The notes under the pieces were generated by a model. The model saw nothing but the letters and a program-made list of their open reading frames with translations, made no database searches and was not told the DNA's origin. Both the position numbers and the translations under genes were made by a program. Below, in pieces: positions 12,664-27,600 of a DNA stretch of 64,000 bases. The stretch is from Dromaius novaehollandiae. Its lineage: Eukaryota; Chordata; Aves; Casuariiformes; Dromaiidae. Position 1 is the first letter of the stretch. Each line of letters begins with the position of its first letter. The DNA is taken from contig NC_088117.1 of NCBI RefSeq assembly GCF_036370855.1, positions 868,001-932,000 of the forward strand, read 5' to 3'.

Positions 12664-15600
12664 CTAGAACAAAGGCAGTTATAAAAAAAAAGCACAATAT
12701 TGTTTGTTTGAAGTTTTTTCTTAGTCTGACAACGTTTGTTCATCACAGTAAAATTATATCAAAATGGCTCACAATATAGAAATATAAATGTCGTAATATT
12801 CACGGATAAAGAAACAGGAGACCCTGCAGCTTATCCTAGGAGTATTTGGGGACCGGGCTGCACACCAGCCCCTAGAAAAGTCAAACGTCCTAGTGAGGAA
12901 CACTCCCAAGCCTTTACCAAATCAACATCTGCATCCTAGTGCATGGTGTGCTTCAGTTTGCTCGTAACAACCGAGTCTGGAGGTATTCACTTTCAAACTG
13001 GCAGGCAGGGCAGACAATATGCGGCCAGAAATAAAGCCAAGCAGGCAGACTTAAAAAAACTGACAGAACCTACTGGAATATTGCAGAGGCAAACAGGGCT
13101 ACAGCCAGGTCCCTGCAACACAGCAAAGCTGGAAGAAGCAGCAAAGAGTGCTTAGGCAAAGATTTTCAGTGGGACTGGGAAGTAGAATGTTACTAAGTGC
13201 AAATTGGCCTATGTACCTATATCCTTTTCAGAGCATTTAAGAATCCCTTACAGCACCGATTTCCCTAATGTGGTCTGAGCCAAATTGTTCTGCACTTATG
13301 AAATTTGACCACAACATAAAGCCAAAGGTGATTTCATGCAATAGATTCATTCATGTGTTAGTATAATTTTAAAGAGCTAAGAGGCATCAGAGGCAACACT
13401 GGATGCATTACACTTAACACCAAATCAGATTTTGTAGCATTCTAGTCATGTGACATGGATTCCATTAAATGCCTTGCTAAGGGAGGTAGCAGGCAATGAC
13501 CCAGACAACTCCTGTCAGTATCCAGTCAAAGCACAGCCACAGTCCAACAGAGGTCTTTACAAAAACAATTCATCCAACTTGAATTGGAAACTGCAGCAAC
13601 TTTTCTGCAGAGTCCCCAGAAGAGAAAAAGACCAAGGATCAGTTCCCTGAGAGTAACAAATGTTCTATGAGAGGATAGCTACAGTGTGGGCACAGTGGTA
13701 GTCAGCAGAGGATAAGCCACAGCTAAATAGGAACAATGATATCAAGGAACTCCAGTTACTGTACAGATAAGCTGGTAAATTGTTCCCATCCTTCCATGGA
13801 GCCAAGAACAGAGGGTGGCAAACAAGGAGCTTGGGTAGAATCAGGCCTTTGCAGGGAAAGAGTTTCAGGAGAGAGTGGCAGGATCCCTGAAATAATAAGT
13901 TGTCTACCAGTTGCTGTCTCCTTTGGCTGTAAATTTAAAGGCCTGTCCAATTACAAATCATAACCTTGCATATTTGCCTAGGGCTGTATGTTGAGAACAT
14001 GATACAAGTCTTGCATTTGGAAGTTTATGGGAAATTCCCATTCTTGGGCTATAGTGACCAGACAGGCAGCTGTTGAAACTAATTGAGAAAACAAAACTTG
14101 CACAATTCTGGCAAAGGAAATGGCTAGCAATTTTCACTGAGATCTCATCTCTGCCTGCAAGTCATCCCTAACATCTATTTGTAAAACGTTTGTGTGCTGC
14201 TTTAACCTTCCAGATTTCATTTTAGTTCTTGGTTTACATTCTTCCGGCTATTTCTGCATCTTATGCTACTGTTGATCCATTTTGGTTCAGCAGAAATACT
14301 ACCTCACAACTTATGCCCGCGAAAAGTGCCTCAGTTCCTGACCATGATTCAAATTCTCACTTGATTCAAATACTGAGACAAAGTTCAGGATGATGAGAGT
14401 GCCTTGCTCAGAAGAAACTGATGACAGAGTACAGTATCCTTGAGCCAACTATTTCCTCCGTAACTCAAACCGCTGAGAATGCTACAATTCCAAGACTAAT
14501 GTTCAAACTCTAGAAGTCTTTCCTGATTTAGAGACCAGAAATGCAAGCCACAAAACTTGTCTGTGTCCATTTCTTAGTATTTGTAAGCTACCCTAAGCCA
14601 CTGATGTCATGAATTAGCTTAAGATACCAGGCCACACTGCTTATCACGAGAAGACTGAATATTATGCAGACTCTCCTGGCAGAGTCTGAAGCTGAAAAGG
14701 AATGATGTGATCAGAACAGAGGAAGAAGCTGTCTGTAGCTGACAAGACTGGACACACTAAAGAGGAAACAATTAGAAAAGAAAAAACATGGTAGGGTGAC
14801 ATTAAGCCTGGTGAGGAAAAAACAGGACATAATATTTTTGGCTAAGAACAGTCAACACTTGCATGCAGTGTCTTCCACCTACCTCACTTCTTTCGCATGA
14901 TGGCTCCCCGATTTCTTCTTTGAAGCAGATGTACGAATATTTGAATCCACTACACCAACATAAAGAAGGGGGGAAAAAAAATCAGCATTCCTACTTAGGA
15001 TCTGAGAATTAGAATACTAGTCACAAGACACCTTTCCTTAAAACTCTGCTTAGCCACAGGACAGTTGTTGATCAACTGGGCAAACATAATCAATATGATG
15101 ATGTGTATCAGACACACTAAAACAACATCCTTCTTGAAAGTAAGATTATGAAAAATGTGAGACATAATAGTTCTAGGTAACATTGCCTTCTACTCCTCAT
15201 TTGGATATTTTTCACAGTGAATATATGAAACATTTTTCAGATTATAGTGGTATTGGGAGATCTAGAGTCTAAGCCTGGCTTCACCACGTATTTGAGCACT
15301 ACTCAGGAAGTCATTCAAATGACCTTAATTTACATATTTATTGTCACCACTCTAGGAGTAGAAGAGCATTAATACAGTGGGAATCCCAGGAAAGGACCTG
15401 GGAGCAAGTTACCACGGGGAATGGACATATGCTAGCTGTCCACAGTCACCATTGAATGCACACTGCTACCTGCACCAAATACAAAGCAATTCAACGGTCC
15501 ATCTGTGAAAGAGGAACAAGCTCACTCAATTACTCCATAACACGTGGTAACAGATCTTGTATAGGAATTCACGAGGAAGCAGTGCATAGGCACTAAGCCT

Positions 15601-18600
15601 ATATTCAAAATTTCCTTCACAGTGACTTGTTCATTCTCTTTAACGTTTGTAGAACCCCTACATCTCCTCACTGCTTATGTAGGACTGGTTTTGAGAAAGA
15701 GCTATCCTTTCAGACAACAATACTGGAACTAATAACAGTAAATTTCCTCTCCACACCAGGCAGTGCCACCCTTAAGCTTGAACTAACATTTCTTGGATCT
15801 TCGCAGCTCTTCCTGATTCCATTCTTTCTCTTTCAGGATGACACGCTCACGGAGCTTCCCAGTAATGTGTTCCATCAGTGATTGGCGTTTTTGAAAAATC
15901 TCCCGCTCAGATGCTGTCAGTACATGGTATGGTGTGTGAGCAATTCTCCTATCCTGCAACACACCAGGAGTTAATACGCTAATGTATGGGAGAACAAATC
16001 TAACAAGTAAGTGTTTCAAGTCAAACCAGTCTAAAAGCACAGTATCATCCCTGCTTAATCCTGGCACAGGAGATGTCCATATTAAACAGTCTAGTTGTTC
16101 CGATTATCTGTTCAGTGAGTGCTCAACAAGTTAACTAAAACAATTTTTCTTCAAGGGAGAAGCTGCCGTCATTTTGCAGGGCTCTCCTCCTCTCCCAGCA
16201 CTTCTGGCAACACAGGAAAGCTTCCTGAAAATGGAAAGACTGCTAGAGGGCACTGTTTGGCCACTATTAAGTTTCTCTGTTTCCCACACTGCTCCCTATT
16301 AGTGCCAGCAAGGAGCATATTAAACCCAAGATGCAAAAGCCTAAGGCAGACCAGAGCAAGACAGGAAAGAAGTAAGATACCTGGAGTATGCTGACCAAGG
16401 CTGGCCAGTGATTACAACTGCTAATTGTTTAAATTGCATTTCCTATTTGAGGATCAGTTGCGATTGCAAGCCAAAGAATAACAATTTTACTATCTACACG
16501 GAACACTGCAGCGGGATGCAGAAAACCACATTAGCTCCAAGTAGGCTGCTCTGCCAGTGAGATGCAGTGATGGATCCCACAGTCACAGGACTGTAGTAGC
16601 AATGAGCTGTACCCCACCTTAGGAATGGAGGTACCATGTTGCACTTTCTCAAGTAGCTTGAATGTGGCTGCTCTACTGCAAGGTGCCCAAGACTCACCAT
16701 TACTTTTGTTCTTTTCAGAACATCTACTGTTTATGTCCCAGAGGCAAGCAATCTGCAGTATAACTTGGCTTTCCTTCCCATCCCTGCAGTTTCCTAGTTT
16801 AATATATTAAGTAATTCTCTATCTATTTTTTGCATTATTCAACAAATGATTCTCTCAAGAACCAAACCACTTAATCTCTGACGCTGCTAAGAAACAAAGA
16901 TTCTTTGTCATGTAAACTTTCTTATTCACAATAAAGCTACCAAAAAAAGTTACTTATATGACCCAAAGGCAGATTCATTTCTAATTAGAAACTGTTACAG
17001 CATCGCAGACCATTTCAAAATTTTTTTTAAACAAATATATCCCCCGCCCCCCCCCCCAAAAAAAAAAACTGGGCAGAAAATTCTTAGTTATACTTCATAG
17101 GAAGATTCTTTTTATAAGGGGTTAAATAATGATTAAGGATGACTTTAATAAGTGGTTAACCCTTTATTTTGAAGTTTGACTGATCAGTAATTTATTATCA
17201 TAGCTTATAACATACCTAAATTTATTATCTACTATACATATATATATCTCATAACAGCTTTTCCTGTTTTGATTGTAGCCTCATGGAAACGCACGTTACT
17301 TCCGTTTTTAATGGCTGGATGTAGAATTACAGCTAACTCTTTACAAACCAATTATGAACAGAATCTTACTATAAAATGTGACAACAAGGATTGCCTTCAC
17401 AGGCAAAACTACTAGAGGTATTCAGTCTTCGGGTGGTTATAAGTTTGGCAGCAAATGAAATGAGTCTCAAGACAAATGAAGGGAAAAGTAAATTTTCAGT
17501 GAAAGCTTCTGAAGAAGGCCCTAGACAAATCCTAAGGACACAAAAGGCTGTTTGTTCTGATGAATGCAAAGAACACGGTATCTTCAGTTACGGGAACTGA
17601 AGTCATACCTGAAAATATTCAAAATAGGCATAGTCGACAGCTGTTCCCACTGCTTTTTGCTGTCCTTCCCTAAGAGTAACTGGTGCAAGGATATCCGCGC
17701 CAGCTTCAAGCAGCTTATCAACCTGAAAAAAGAAAGCAAAACATTTGACATCCAGCTTTCTAACTATACTGTGTCCATGCCACAGTTAGAGACAGGGCTG
17801 AATATCAGAGCTTAACCTCGATTTGTGTGGCTACTCTGTGTACCAAATTGTGCATTTCTTCTGCCACTGGAGAGCCGTTGATGGACTGTTAAATCTACAT
17901 GTGTTTTGTAAATAAAACCTCCTTGGAGGCATTTGCTATTTGTTTCTGGATATCTCACAACCTAATCTTGCAGCAACAGATGAAGCACGGACAACTAGTG
18001 ACGCGGGGTAGAACAGAACCCGGCTGGAGAAATCACCTCCTCTCCTAGTGCTCCTCAACTGCAGTTTTCCTCCCCTCCATTCTCAATGAGGTCAGCTCTG
18101 TGCTTTATGGGACGAGGGAAAAATGTCCAGTTTTCACAAGGCCAAATGCTTCCATTGAGCTCATCATAGGTGAGAAAGTGCACTTTATCAACTACTTTAT
18201 ATAGCACAATCAAATGCAATGCATCTTTCTTCATGTGGATGCCAGCTGTGTTTACAAACAAGGTAACAGTCAGATCTGACAGGGCCATGGGCAACCCCCC
18301 ATCTGCTTTAAATGCAGTGTTTCCTCTTCTACACAAGGAGGTTGCCATCACCTTCACTCAAACATGAAAACGAATTTCCTTACAAAACCTCTATTCCTTA
18401 GGAGACAAACAAATAGCATTGGGAAGAGACACAAATGAATTGTTCTGCAAAAAAAAAAAAAAAAAAAAAAATCAGCTTGCCCATTAAAGAGAAATGGAAC
18501 TCAACACACCTGATAAAAATTACTGCTTTTCCTGAAGTTAAAAACAACAAAAAAAAAACCCACATTTCTCTCACCAAAGCAATCCTCTGTGCTTTTGTTC

Positions 18601-21600
18601 TCTTCTGTTCATATGTGGTACTGACAGCTGTACAGAGGGCACTTCTTACTGCTCTGCTTAATGGCAGATTTGGATCAGCCCCATGTTTGAGGAGTTCGAC
18701 CACTGCCTGCAAATGCAACAGATAATTGCTGGAGATGCATTTTGACAGTTCCACAGCAGAAAAGCGATACCCCAGCCAGACCAAGATGCTATAGGGTAGG
18801 TTTCATAAAATATACTAAAACCACCTATGTTTTACCATAAAGATAAGGATTAGAGAGGTTGAACATTTATGGTCTATTAGATCATCACTCCATTGAATGT
18901 TAGCCTCTGAGAGGGGCAGGAGAAGCAGTAGAATGTGTTGGATATGGGACTTTCCATTCCGTGGGAAGTCCTGAAATTTCATCTTTTCTGTACAAACAAA
19001 TCAAAGATGCAGTAAACTCCTTTTTCCAGAAAAATACCTAAATTGTCTTTTAAAAGAAACAAAGATAACATAAGGAAAAATGTTCTGGTTCAAACATTTG
19101 ATACAGAATCTATTTTCTACTGTATTTGGCTGCATCCATTTCTACTGTATCTACTTCCGCAGTCCATCCTGTAGCTCCCTATTATATTGTATCCAGATGA
19201 CTGATAACTTTCTACTGAAATAAATATAGCTAGAAAGTAACAATACACAGTAGATCTTTTCCATTATGATCTACCATTAATCCTAACACACAGTATAAAA
19301 CTTGCAGTGACAGAACGAGAGGTAAAATTTTGATTTCATCAGTAACACTGAAAGTGGCTTCCCCTCGCTTTGTTCACATCTGCATTTCCAAGACAATGCC
19401 TGACTGAATTATTAGCGTGCTTTTACACAGGAGAAAGTAACCCGAGAAACAGAAATTAGACCCAAACCCTGCCCCTATCAGCTTATTACCTGAACCACTA
19501 GGCTACACAGTCACGCTTGCTCCCTTCCAATTGTTCTTCCCCTGGCCTTGTGCTGGCTGGTTGCCTGCACAACGGCTGAGCTTAGTGGGCAGCCTGGGTG
19601 CAACTCTTACCCCCTCACTCTCCTCCCTTGTTTTCCACAAAGAAGATGAACCAGGAGCCTGGAGCTGTATTCCAAGAGGAGCAGAGCACTGCAGACACAC
19701 CACTTTGTCACCATTACCTGTTTTGCTTGTACACTTTCTCTCGCAGCATGCTGGCTGCTGTGGACCCACTCTTAAGGGCCTTGTCTGAGCAGAAGGCAGG
19801 CCATTCCCTGCTCAGGGAAGGTAGGTGCTGACTTCACATATTGCACTCTACTGTGTGAGCTGTAAGCCTCCTCTGTGGAGTGCTGAGCCCCGTAATGCCC
19901 AGATCCTTTCCAAGTGTGATCACTGATCTTTTCCTAGAAAAGCATACTCCTTACCCTCAAAGAGCTACATTTTTTTTCTTATATCCAGAAGCAAAGTATT
20001 TTAACATTTGGCTGGGATGATTTGAGTGGGGAGGTAGCCTGTAAGAGAACTGCATGTTCTTGTGATTCATAAAAATGGATACTCTTCTCTGAATGCTATA
20101 CCCTTCTGAATCTTACCAAATATTTCTAGCTATCACTGTCATACTACAGGGCTCCTCTAGTTCAGCTCATGCAACATCCACAGGTTTGAAAGAAAAGCAA
20201 ATTTAGTACTTTCACTGGGAATGAATTATGGCAAACATAACTAGTTACCCAAGTCTGCCTGTCATCAGAGAAGGCAGAGACAAATGGAGGAGTACAACAC
20301 GCGTAAAGAGGAACTCAAAGATGCTCACCAAATCATTCCCACTGGCGATTGCTAAGGAAAGTGGTGAATGGCCACTCCACAGTGTGTTTGGATTTGCCTT
20401 ATGCATTAAAAGGAGGCGGATAACATCTCTGGAATGCTGTGTAGGCAGGTGCAGAAAAAGGTGGAATTAGATCATAATAATGTGAACTTTTAAATATAAT
20501 ATATATGTAACAATAATGAACAAAATGAGCAGCATAAAACACGTCCAAGCCTTTCACCTAAGCTATGATCCTATAGCAAAAATATACCTCCATTTTCTCA
20601 TGGCTAAGAACCCCAAGCATGGTAGTGTTATGCATAAACCTCTCCATCAGATTACCAAATCTCATTAACCCTGCTGCCAAAGGGTATACGTAAGCTTGCC
20701 TCTGAAGAAGTACATCTCCTCTCTCAAAAACCTCTCCTTCCTCCAAGTGCACACCTCGTAAATCTGCTAGAAGAATGTTACTACGGTAAAAACCCAAATG
20801 CTCAAAGGTTAGCACATGAGAAAACTCAGACTGTCCAGCTTCAAATTGGCCTCGTGAACAGTAAAACTTAATGGCCAAGTCACTAATGGAAACTTAAGCA
20901 GAGGAATTTCCTGTGTTAAACAGAATTCTAAAGACTTAAGAAATATTTTTTTCTCAAGTGCTAATGGGTTTTTAATCCGTACAACACTAATAATTCACAA
21001 GGTAAGGAGTTTATCCTGGGAATTCAATCAGCTCCTTACAGAGGGATGAAAAGTATTCATTCCCCAGATATGTCATTTGGGGAGTTTAGCTTATAAGTAC
21101 TCTCTATGAGCAGAACCTCGGATGCCATGCTCTTACCTCACAGTTATCCTCTCTTTCGCATGCAATATGCAATGCACTCCTTCCACCTTCTTCTGGAACA
21201 GGACCAAAATAGGAGGAGAAGTACCCTTTTGGTGGTCCTGCTTCATTCTTCAGGTGCACAGTGACACCACGGGACAACTGGGTTTCTCTGGTTTGAGGCA
21301 GAGGAACCTAAGTGAAATTATGTGAACATTTGTAACATAGCTCAGAGACATACAGAAGAAAATAAACTGCTTGGTCACCCATTGCTCTGGATGTCAATCA
21401 TGGACGAGACTTGTTCAGCCTCACCAAAACAATGGCCACCCTTTTTCTACTTCCTTCTTTACATTCAGATTCCATCTGCCTAAATCATCTTCAGCACTGC
21501 ACATTAAGAAATTTGATTCCACTGGAGGAATCCAGGGAAGGAAAATTTTACAGACAGAATTTAATAACTTTTACTGGGCCAAATGATACAGTGAGGGGTG

Positions 21601-24600
21601 GGAAGAAAGAAGCAAGCTATCAGGCAAAAAGGGTCTTCACTCAAGTTCATTCACATGTCATTCATTTAAGGTGCATGAATATAGGCTTACCAGACCAATA
21701 TAAAAAAATAAAAAATGGTATGTCAGAAAGTAATATAGCCTGCACTGCATCTGGGCATTTTATAACTGCATACTGTTTGCAAATAGGTACCAAGTCATCC
21801 TGATTGCTACTAAAGGAGAAAGTACTGCAATACAAACTGAAGAAGCTATCTAAACCTCCCTGGACTGCAAACAGACATTCACCTTAGCCACTGTCATGAC
21901 AAGACAAATCTTATCTTTCCTGTTACACAAGCCAACTCATTTTTCAAGTGACTAGGACCTGATGGGATGTCAGGGAGCCCATCAATGTCATTGCAAGGTC
22001 ACTCAATTATCTTTGAAATGTCATGGCAACCAGGTGAGGTTCCTGAGGACTGGAAGAAAGCAAATGTCACTCCTATATTCGGGAAGGGCAAGAAGGAGGA
22101 TCTGCAGAATTACAAGTACGTCAGCCTCATTTCAATCCCTGGGAAGGTGATGAAGCACATCCTCTGAGAAGCCATTTCCAAAAATACTAAGGAAAAGAAA
22201 GTGAATGGGAGTCGTCAGCTTGGATTTACAAAGGGGAAATCGAGCCTGAACAACTTGATAGCCTTCTACAAGGAGATGACCAGTTTGGTGAAAGATGGGA
22301 GAGCAGTGGATGTCATTTACCTTGATGTCAGTAAGGCTGTCAAAACTTTTTCCCACAACGTCTGCATAGACAAGCTCCTAAAGTATGGCTTACATAAATG
22401 GACAGTGAGGACTGAAAACTAGCTGAACTACCGGATTCAAAGGGTTATGATCAGTGGCATGAAGTTCAGCCGAGGGCCAGTCACCAGTGGTGCACCTACA
22501 GGGGTCAATACAAGGACAATACTGGTTAAGTTGTTTATTACTGTTTACTAATTGACCTGGATGAAGGGATAGAGTGCACCCTCAGCAAGTTTGCTGATGA
22601 TCCCAAACTGGGAGGAGTGGCTGATACACCAGAGGGCTGCACTGCCATTCAGAGGGACCTCGAGAGACTGGACAGATGGGCAGAGGGGAACCTCATGAAG
22701 TTCAACAAAGGGAAGTGCAGAGTCCTGCCCCTGGGAAGGAATAACCCCAGGCACCAGTATATGCTGGGGGCTGACCTACTGGAAAGTAGCTCTGCAGAAA
22801 AGGACCTGGGGGTCCTGGTGGACAAGCTGAACATGACCAGTAACGTGCCTTTGCAGCAAAGCAGGCCAACAGCATCGTGGGCAGCATTAGAAAGAGCATT
22901 GCCAGCAGGCCAATGGAGGTGATCCTTCCCCTCTGTTCAGCCCAGGTCAGACCACATCTGTGTGTCTAGTTCTGGACTCCCCTGGAGCAAGTCCAGCAAA
23001 GGACCACAAAGAGGATTAAGGAACTGGAGCATCTCTCGTGCAAGGAGAGGCTGAGAGATCTGGGATTGTTTAGCCTTGAGAAGAGAAGGCTCGGGGGATC
23101 TTATCAATGTGTATAAATACCTGATGGGAGGGAGTAAACAAGCTGGAGCCTTACTCTTCTCAGTGGCACCCAGTGGCAGGACAAGAAGCAATGGGCAGGA
23201 ATTGAAAGACAGGAAATTCCACTTGAACATAATAAAAATCTTTTTTCCCTGTGAGGGTGATCAAACACGGGAAGAGGTTGCCCAGAGAGGCCATGGAGTC
23301 TCCATTCCTGGAGATATTCAAAGCCCAACTGGACAAGGTCCTGAGCAACTTGCTCTCATTGACCCTCCTTTGAGCTGGGGTTTTGGACCAGACGATCTTC
23401 AGAGGTCCCTTCCAAACTCTCAACTGTTTGGTAATTCTGTGAAATGATTTAAGTACTATAACGTAAAGTAATTCCTCAGGTAACAAATGCCAAAAAGAGC
23501 ACTTTTCGCTGGTATAACTCCATCACAAGTAGACAATTATCATAAAAAATGGCAACCCTAACCAAAAAGTTCTGTACTACCAAAAAAGTTTACTGCAGAG
23601 CTATCTTTCTGTAACTCTGGGGGCACAGTGAATGCTGCAGGAATCCAGCAGAAAGAGTCTGTGTTCAAGGAAAACAAAACAAAACAAAAACAAGTAGGCA
23701 GGCTCCATGGAGATGAAACAAGCAGGTCCCATCATGTGTCTGTTTCTGACAGTGGTCCTATGTTCACTGCTCTCATTATACCTTCAGGCATTTATACTAG
23801 ACTGCCCACAAGAGACTTTTAACCTCTGCCTTAAACGAGGCATGACAGCAAAAATGTTCTGGGGCATCAAAACACATGGATGTGTTTACTGTAACCCAAT
23901 AATACAGACCTCCAGTGGCTTTTTTTTTTTTTTTTTTTTTTTTTTAAGGACCATAGTTATTCCAATAGGATGCAAAAATTTCACGGAAATCAAGCAGGCA
24001 GGAAGCTCAACTCCCTGCTTATGTATTGTGCAGCCTTCAAGAGCTGCAAGAAGCTGAGCTCACAAAGCAACATACCTGGTCTGGACCATATACCTCATTT
24101 CCATCTTCTGCCCTTGCATCAAGATCTGGTGCAGAATGCAGGAGGTACTGTGTTATCTGGACTCCTTCCTCCCCAGGAATAGATACAGCTATGTGGAGAG
24201 GGGTTAAACCCCCAAACTGAAAAAAGAAACATAGCATTAAGACTCCTGTTTATCGCAACTTAAAACAGTACCAAATATTTTCAACAGAATAATCCCAGCT
24301 TCTTCTTCCCACATACTGTGTCTCACTTTCAGCCACCATGAACCTACAAACTGAGTTACGGGACAGTGGAAAGCTCAAGGTACCAGATACACAACGTACC
24401 AAAATCACAACAGCTGTTACCAACTTGAGGAGCAGCTTCACAAGCATTCCCCAGTCATGCATGGGCTTGGCAACAAGAAAACATAATGAGGAAGGAAAAC
24501 TCAGGGAATAAGGAGCTTTGAGTTCTTTCTATAAAATAGTTCTTTGAACAGGATAATCACTTTAAACAGCTTTTTGTCCGTTCTAAACCTGGTTCTTACT

Positions 24601-27600
24601 TGCAGATTTTACAGCAGGACACAGAAGCTGCTGCACTCATCTAGAATCCTACATCATTATCAATTATAATGCAATAAAACCTTGGATGGAAGCCGCACAT
24701 CAGTCCTGGCTCCCCTTTCTAAGAGGAGTTTCACTGCTTCTGCATCTGCAGCTTTAACGGCAAGGAAGAGAAGGGGTGCTGGTATCCAGCATGCATTGGG
24801 ATCTGCACCTCGGTGAAGCAGCAGCTGGATTGTTGCCCATCTCTTCTGCTGTCTAAAGTTGACATGGAAAATACCAGAATCACTCATTAGCATCTTGCAA
24901 AAAACCTCTAAATGATGGTGAACTAAGATGACTCCCAGGTGCAGACATTAAAAATGGCATTTGGCAGAGACAAGACTTCATTCTTTAGAGCAGTGTCACA
25001 ACAACTGCCGTGCTCCACCCAGGCAACAATATTATTACCTGAAGAGGACATCTCACCCCTCCAAACTAAAAAGGCAGCACTTAAAAGCAGTTCCTTTGGG
25101 TTGCATGGGAATGGATAGGCAAAGTAAGGTTCCCTGCATCTCCACTGTTCACTCATGTGTCACTTCTAAACGTTTAGTGTGAGACTTGTTTAATGACAGA
25201 AACAGACTGACTCCTCCTTCCTGTCATCTAAGACTGTTTGGAAGGTTCTTTCCTCTATCGTACTTCATTCATCCATCCCAAGAAAACAGAGATACTTTTT
25301 CTGTGTTTCCCTTAACCAAAGCTGGAACAAGAGCTATGCTGGACTAGGACAGTGTATTTCAGCAGGCTGATGATTCCATCTGTATTTCCATGGAGGCAAA
25401 ATACACATGCACACCCCTAAAAAAGAAACCTAACACCATCTAAAAAAGCAAACAGTCCTTGGATATCACCCAGAAACTCTACCACATAGTGATCTGGGCA
25501 GAGGCTCCTCTTTTCTCACATGGCATTAACTCATTTTTACTCACAAGCCCTACATTCAGTGCATCTTTATATTCCAATGAAAAACATGCAACGCACACAC
25601 AATATTCATGAGAGAAGCAAGGGAGGTGGCAAGATGTGCCACAAAAGCCAAATGCAAGGGATGAAGGGCAAGAAGGCCAACAGGGAATTTTCATTGTGGG
25701 AATTCTAAGACGTCAAAGTGACCTACGCTGGCATAAAACCCAAGACAAAAATTTCATCATCTTTGGGGACTGCTCTGGAGGCAAAACAAAAGGCAAGATG
25801 TGGCCCTTTGGGGGATCCATAAAAGCAAGACAAAAAGACTACATTTCAGGCCACGCGGCTAAACAGACACCTGTAGAAAACAACCAGCACGGTCAAATGT
25901 AGTCAAAACTTCAAAGAGTAAGCTGAATATATTCTTATCTTTCCTCATATCCACACTACACTGCAGGTGTGCATAGCAGACTGTGACAAGCTGCAAAGTA
26001 TGCAATCAGGAAAGCTTGTCTTGTTCAAGCATGAGGTCCTTAGCTTGAACTACACTTTCCAGCTTCACTCTTCACACTCTGCCAACCTGAATTATAACAG
26101 AGCATATAAACGAGTGGCTTCTACTGATATGAACACAAGATTTCTATAGTTAAGCAAACAAAATTATACTGACATCTGACTAGCTTTTCCTGCAATAGCT
26201 GCACCCTTCTGTGAAATATGTGAAATACTAATTGTTGCCTTCTATGTTCAAAGAGACTTAGGAGACTCTGTCTCCCATTCATAGGGCATAAGTGAGACTT
26301 ACTCTGCAATTACGCCTTCAGACACATTAGCTGTTTCTGACGGTTCTGATTGTTCGTTCTGCTTGAAGATTAAAAAAATAAAAGAAAGTAGTTACAAAAA
26401 TGAAAAACCACACTTTCAATGGGTGAGTCAGCATATTCAGTCATCAGAACAATAATACAAGTAATAACAGTAATACAAGAGCATGTAATAATAATGGAAT
26501 TCAGTTAACAACAGATAGGGAAATCATTTAGAAGTAATTTGTAACTAAGTTTTTTTTTAAATAAACCAAATAACTGAACATTTTCTTGCTCAATTTCCTT
26601 TGTGAGTAAAACATGCTTACAAGACTCTTACAGATTTTCAACCTGCATTATTTTGCACGAGAATGTAGAACTAGGACCTCCAAGACCACTGTTTCCAAAT
26701 CTTCTGGATTCGTATTCAACTCAGAGGAAAAGAGAAAGCAAAGCACATTTTCCTTTCTGAATCTTAGAGACCGTGACAGAAACAAATCCTGTTTATTCCT
26801 AATTTCCTTTTCTCACTCCAAAATGAGAAGTAATAGTTTCACACTGATTTTCTGTGAATCTCTGAGCATCTGCTTTATATACATCTCTCTCTCTCTCTTT
26901 CTTTCCTTCCCACAGAAGTCTTGCAACTTTGGTAACGGGCCACCACTTAAACATACTCTTGGAACTTGAACAGGTATTTTACAGCAACCAAAAACTATTC
27001 TGTAGTTCATTTCCAACAAGTTTCTTGAGGGCATTTAGACCTGTGTAGCCTCTTCTGAAAGCCTCAGCAACATCCTTACATTTCTACCACACAGTCCCTA
27101 CCTGCCTAGGCCCCTCTTTGATTCCTTCTATCTTCTCAGACTGTTTGGAGATTCCTGACCCTCTGCTTCACCCTTGTTATCATCTCCTTCCCCACTGCAT
27201 GGTTTGTACTCTTACAAAATATGTATCATGCTCCTCCACAGGACAATTTAAAGCAGGTACTTCTCTTTTCGGCAGGAGGAAGCCTAGGGTCATGAGTCTT
27301 CCTTTGTAAACACTCCCTAAGGGTCAAGAGACTCCTCTGACAGTTGAATTGCTTCTTGCTTGACACTTCAACCATGCCAGCAGGACTCTGTGCTATCGGA
27401 ACCACCTAAATCCTCTTGTCCTGCTGGGATGCTTTCGTAATTCCCACCAGTTGCCCGCTGCATCTTCACTGTCTTAAATACCTAGCAGACGTGGCCTCAC
27501 ATCTGTGCTATTAATACAGTGCCCTATTTCAACTGCAGAGTAAGCTTGTTTCTGCACTGGAGCTTGGTCATTTGAAGTAGGACTTAGTAGTGAGAGCAGA

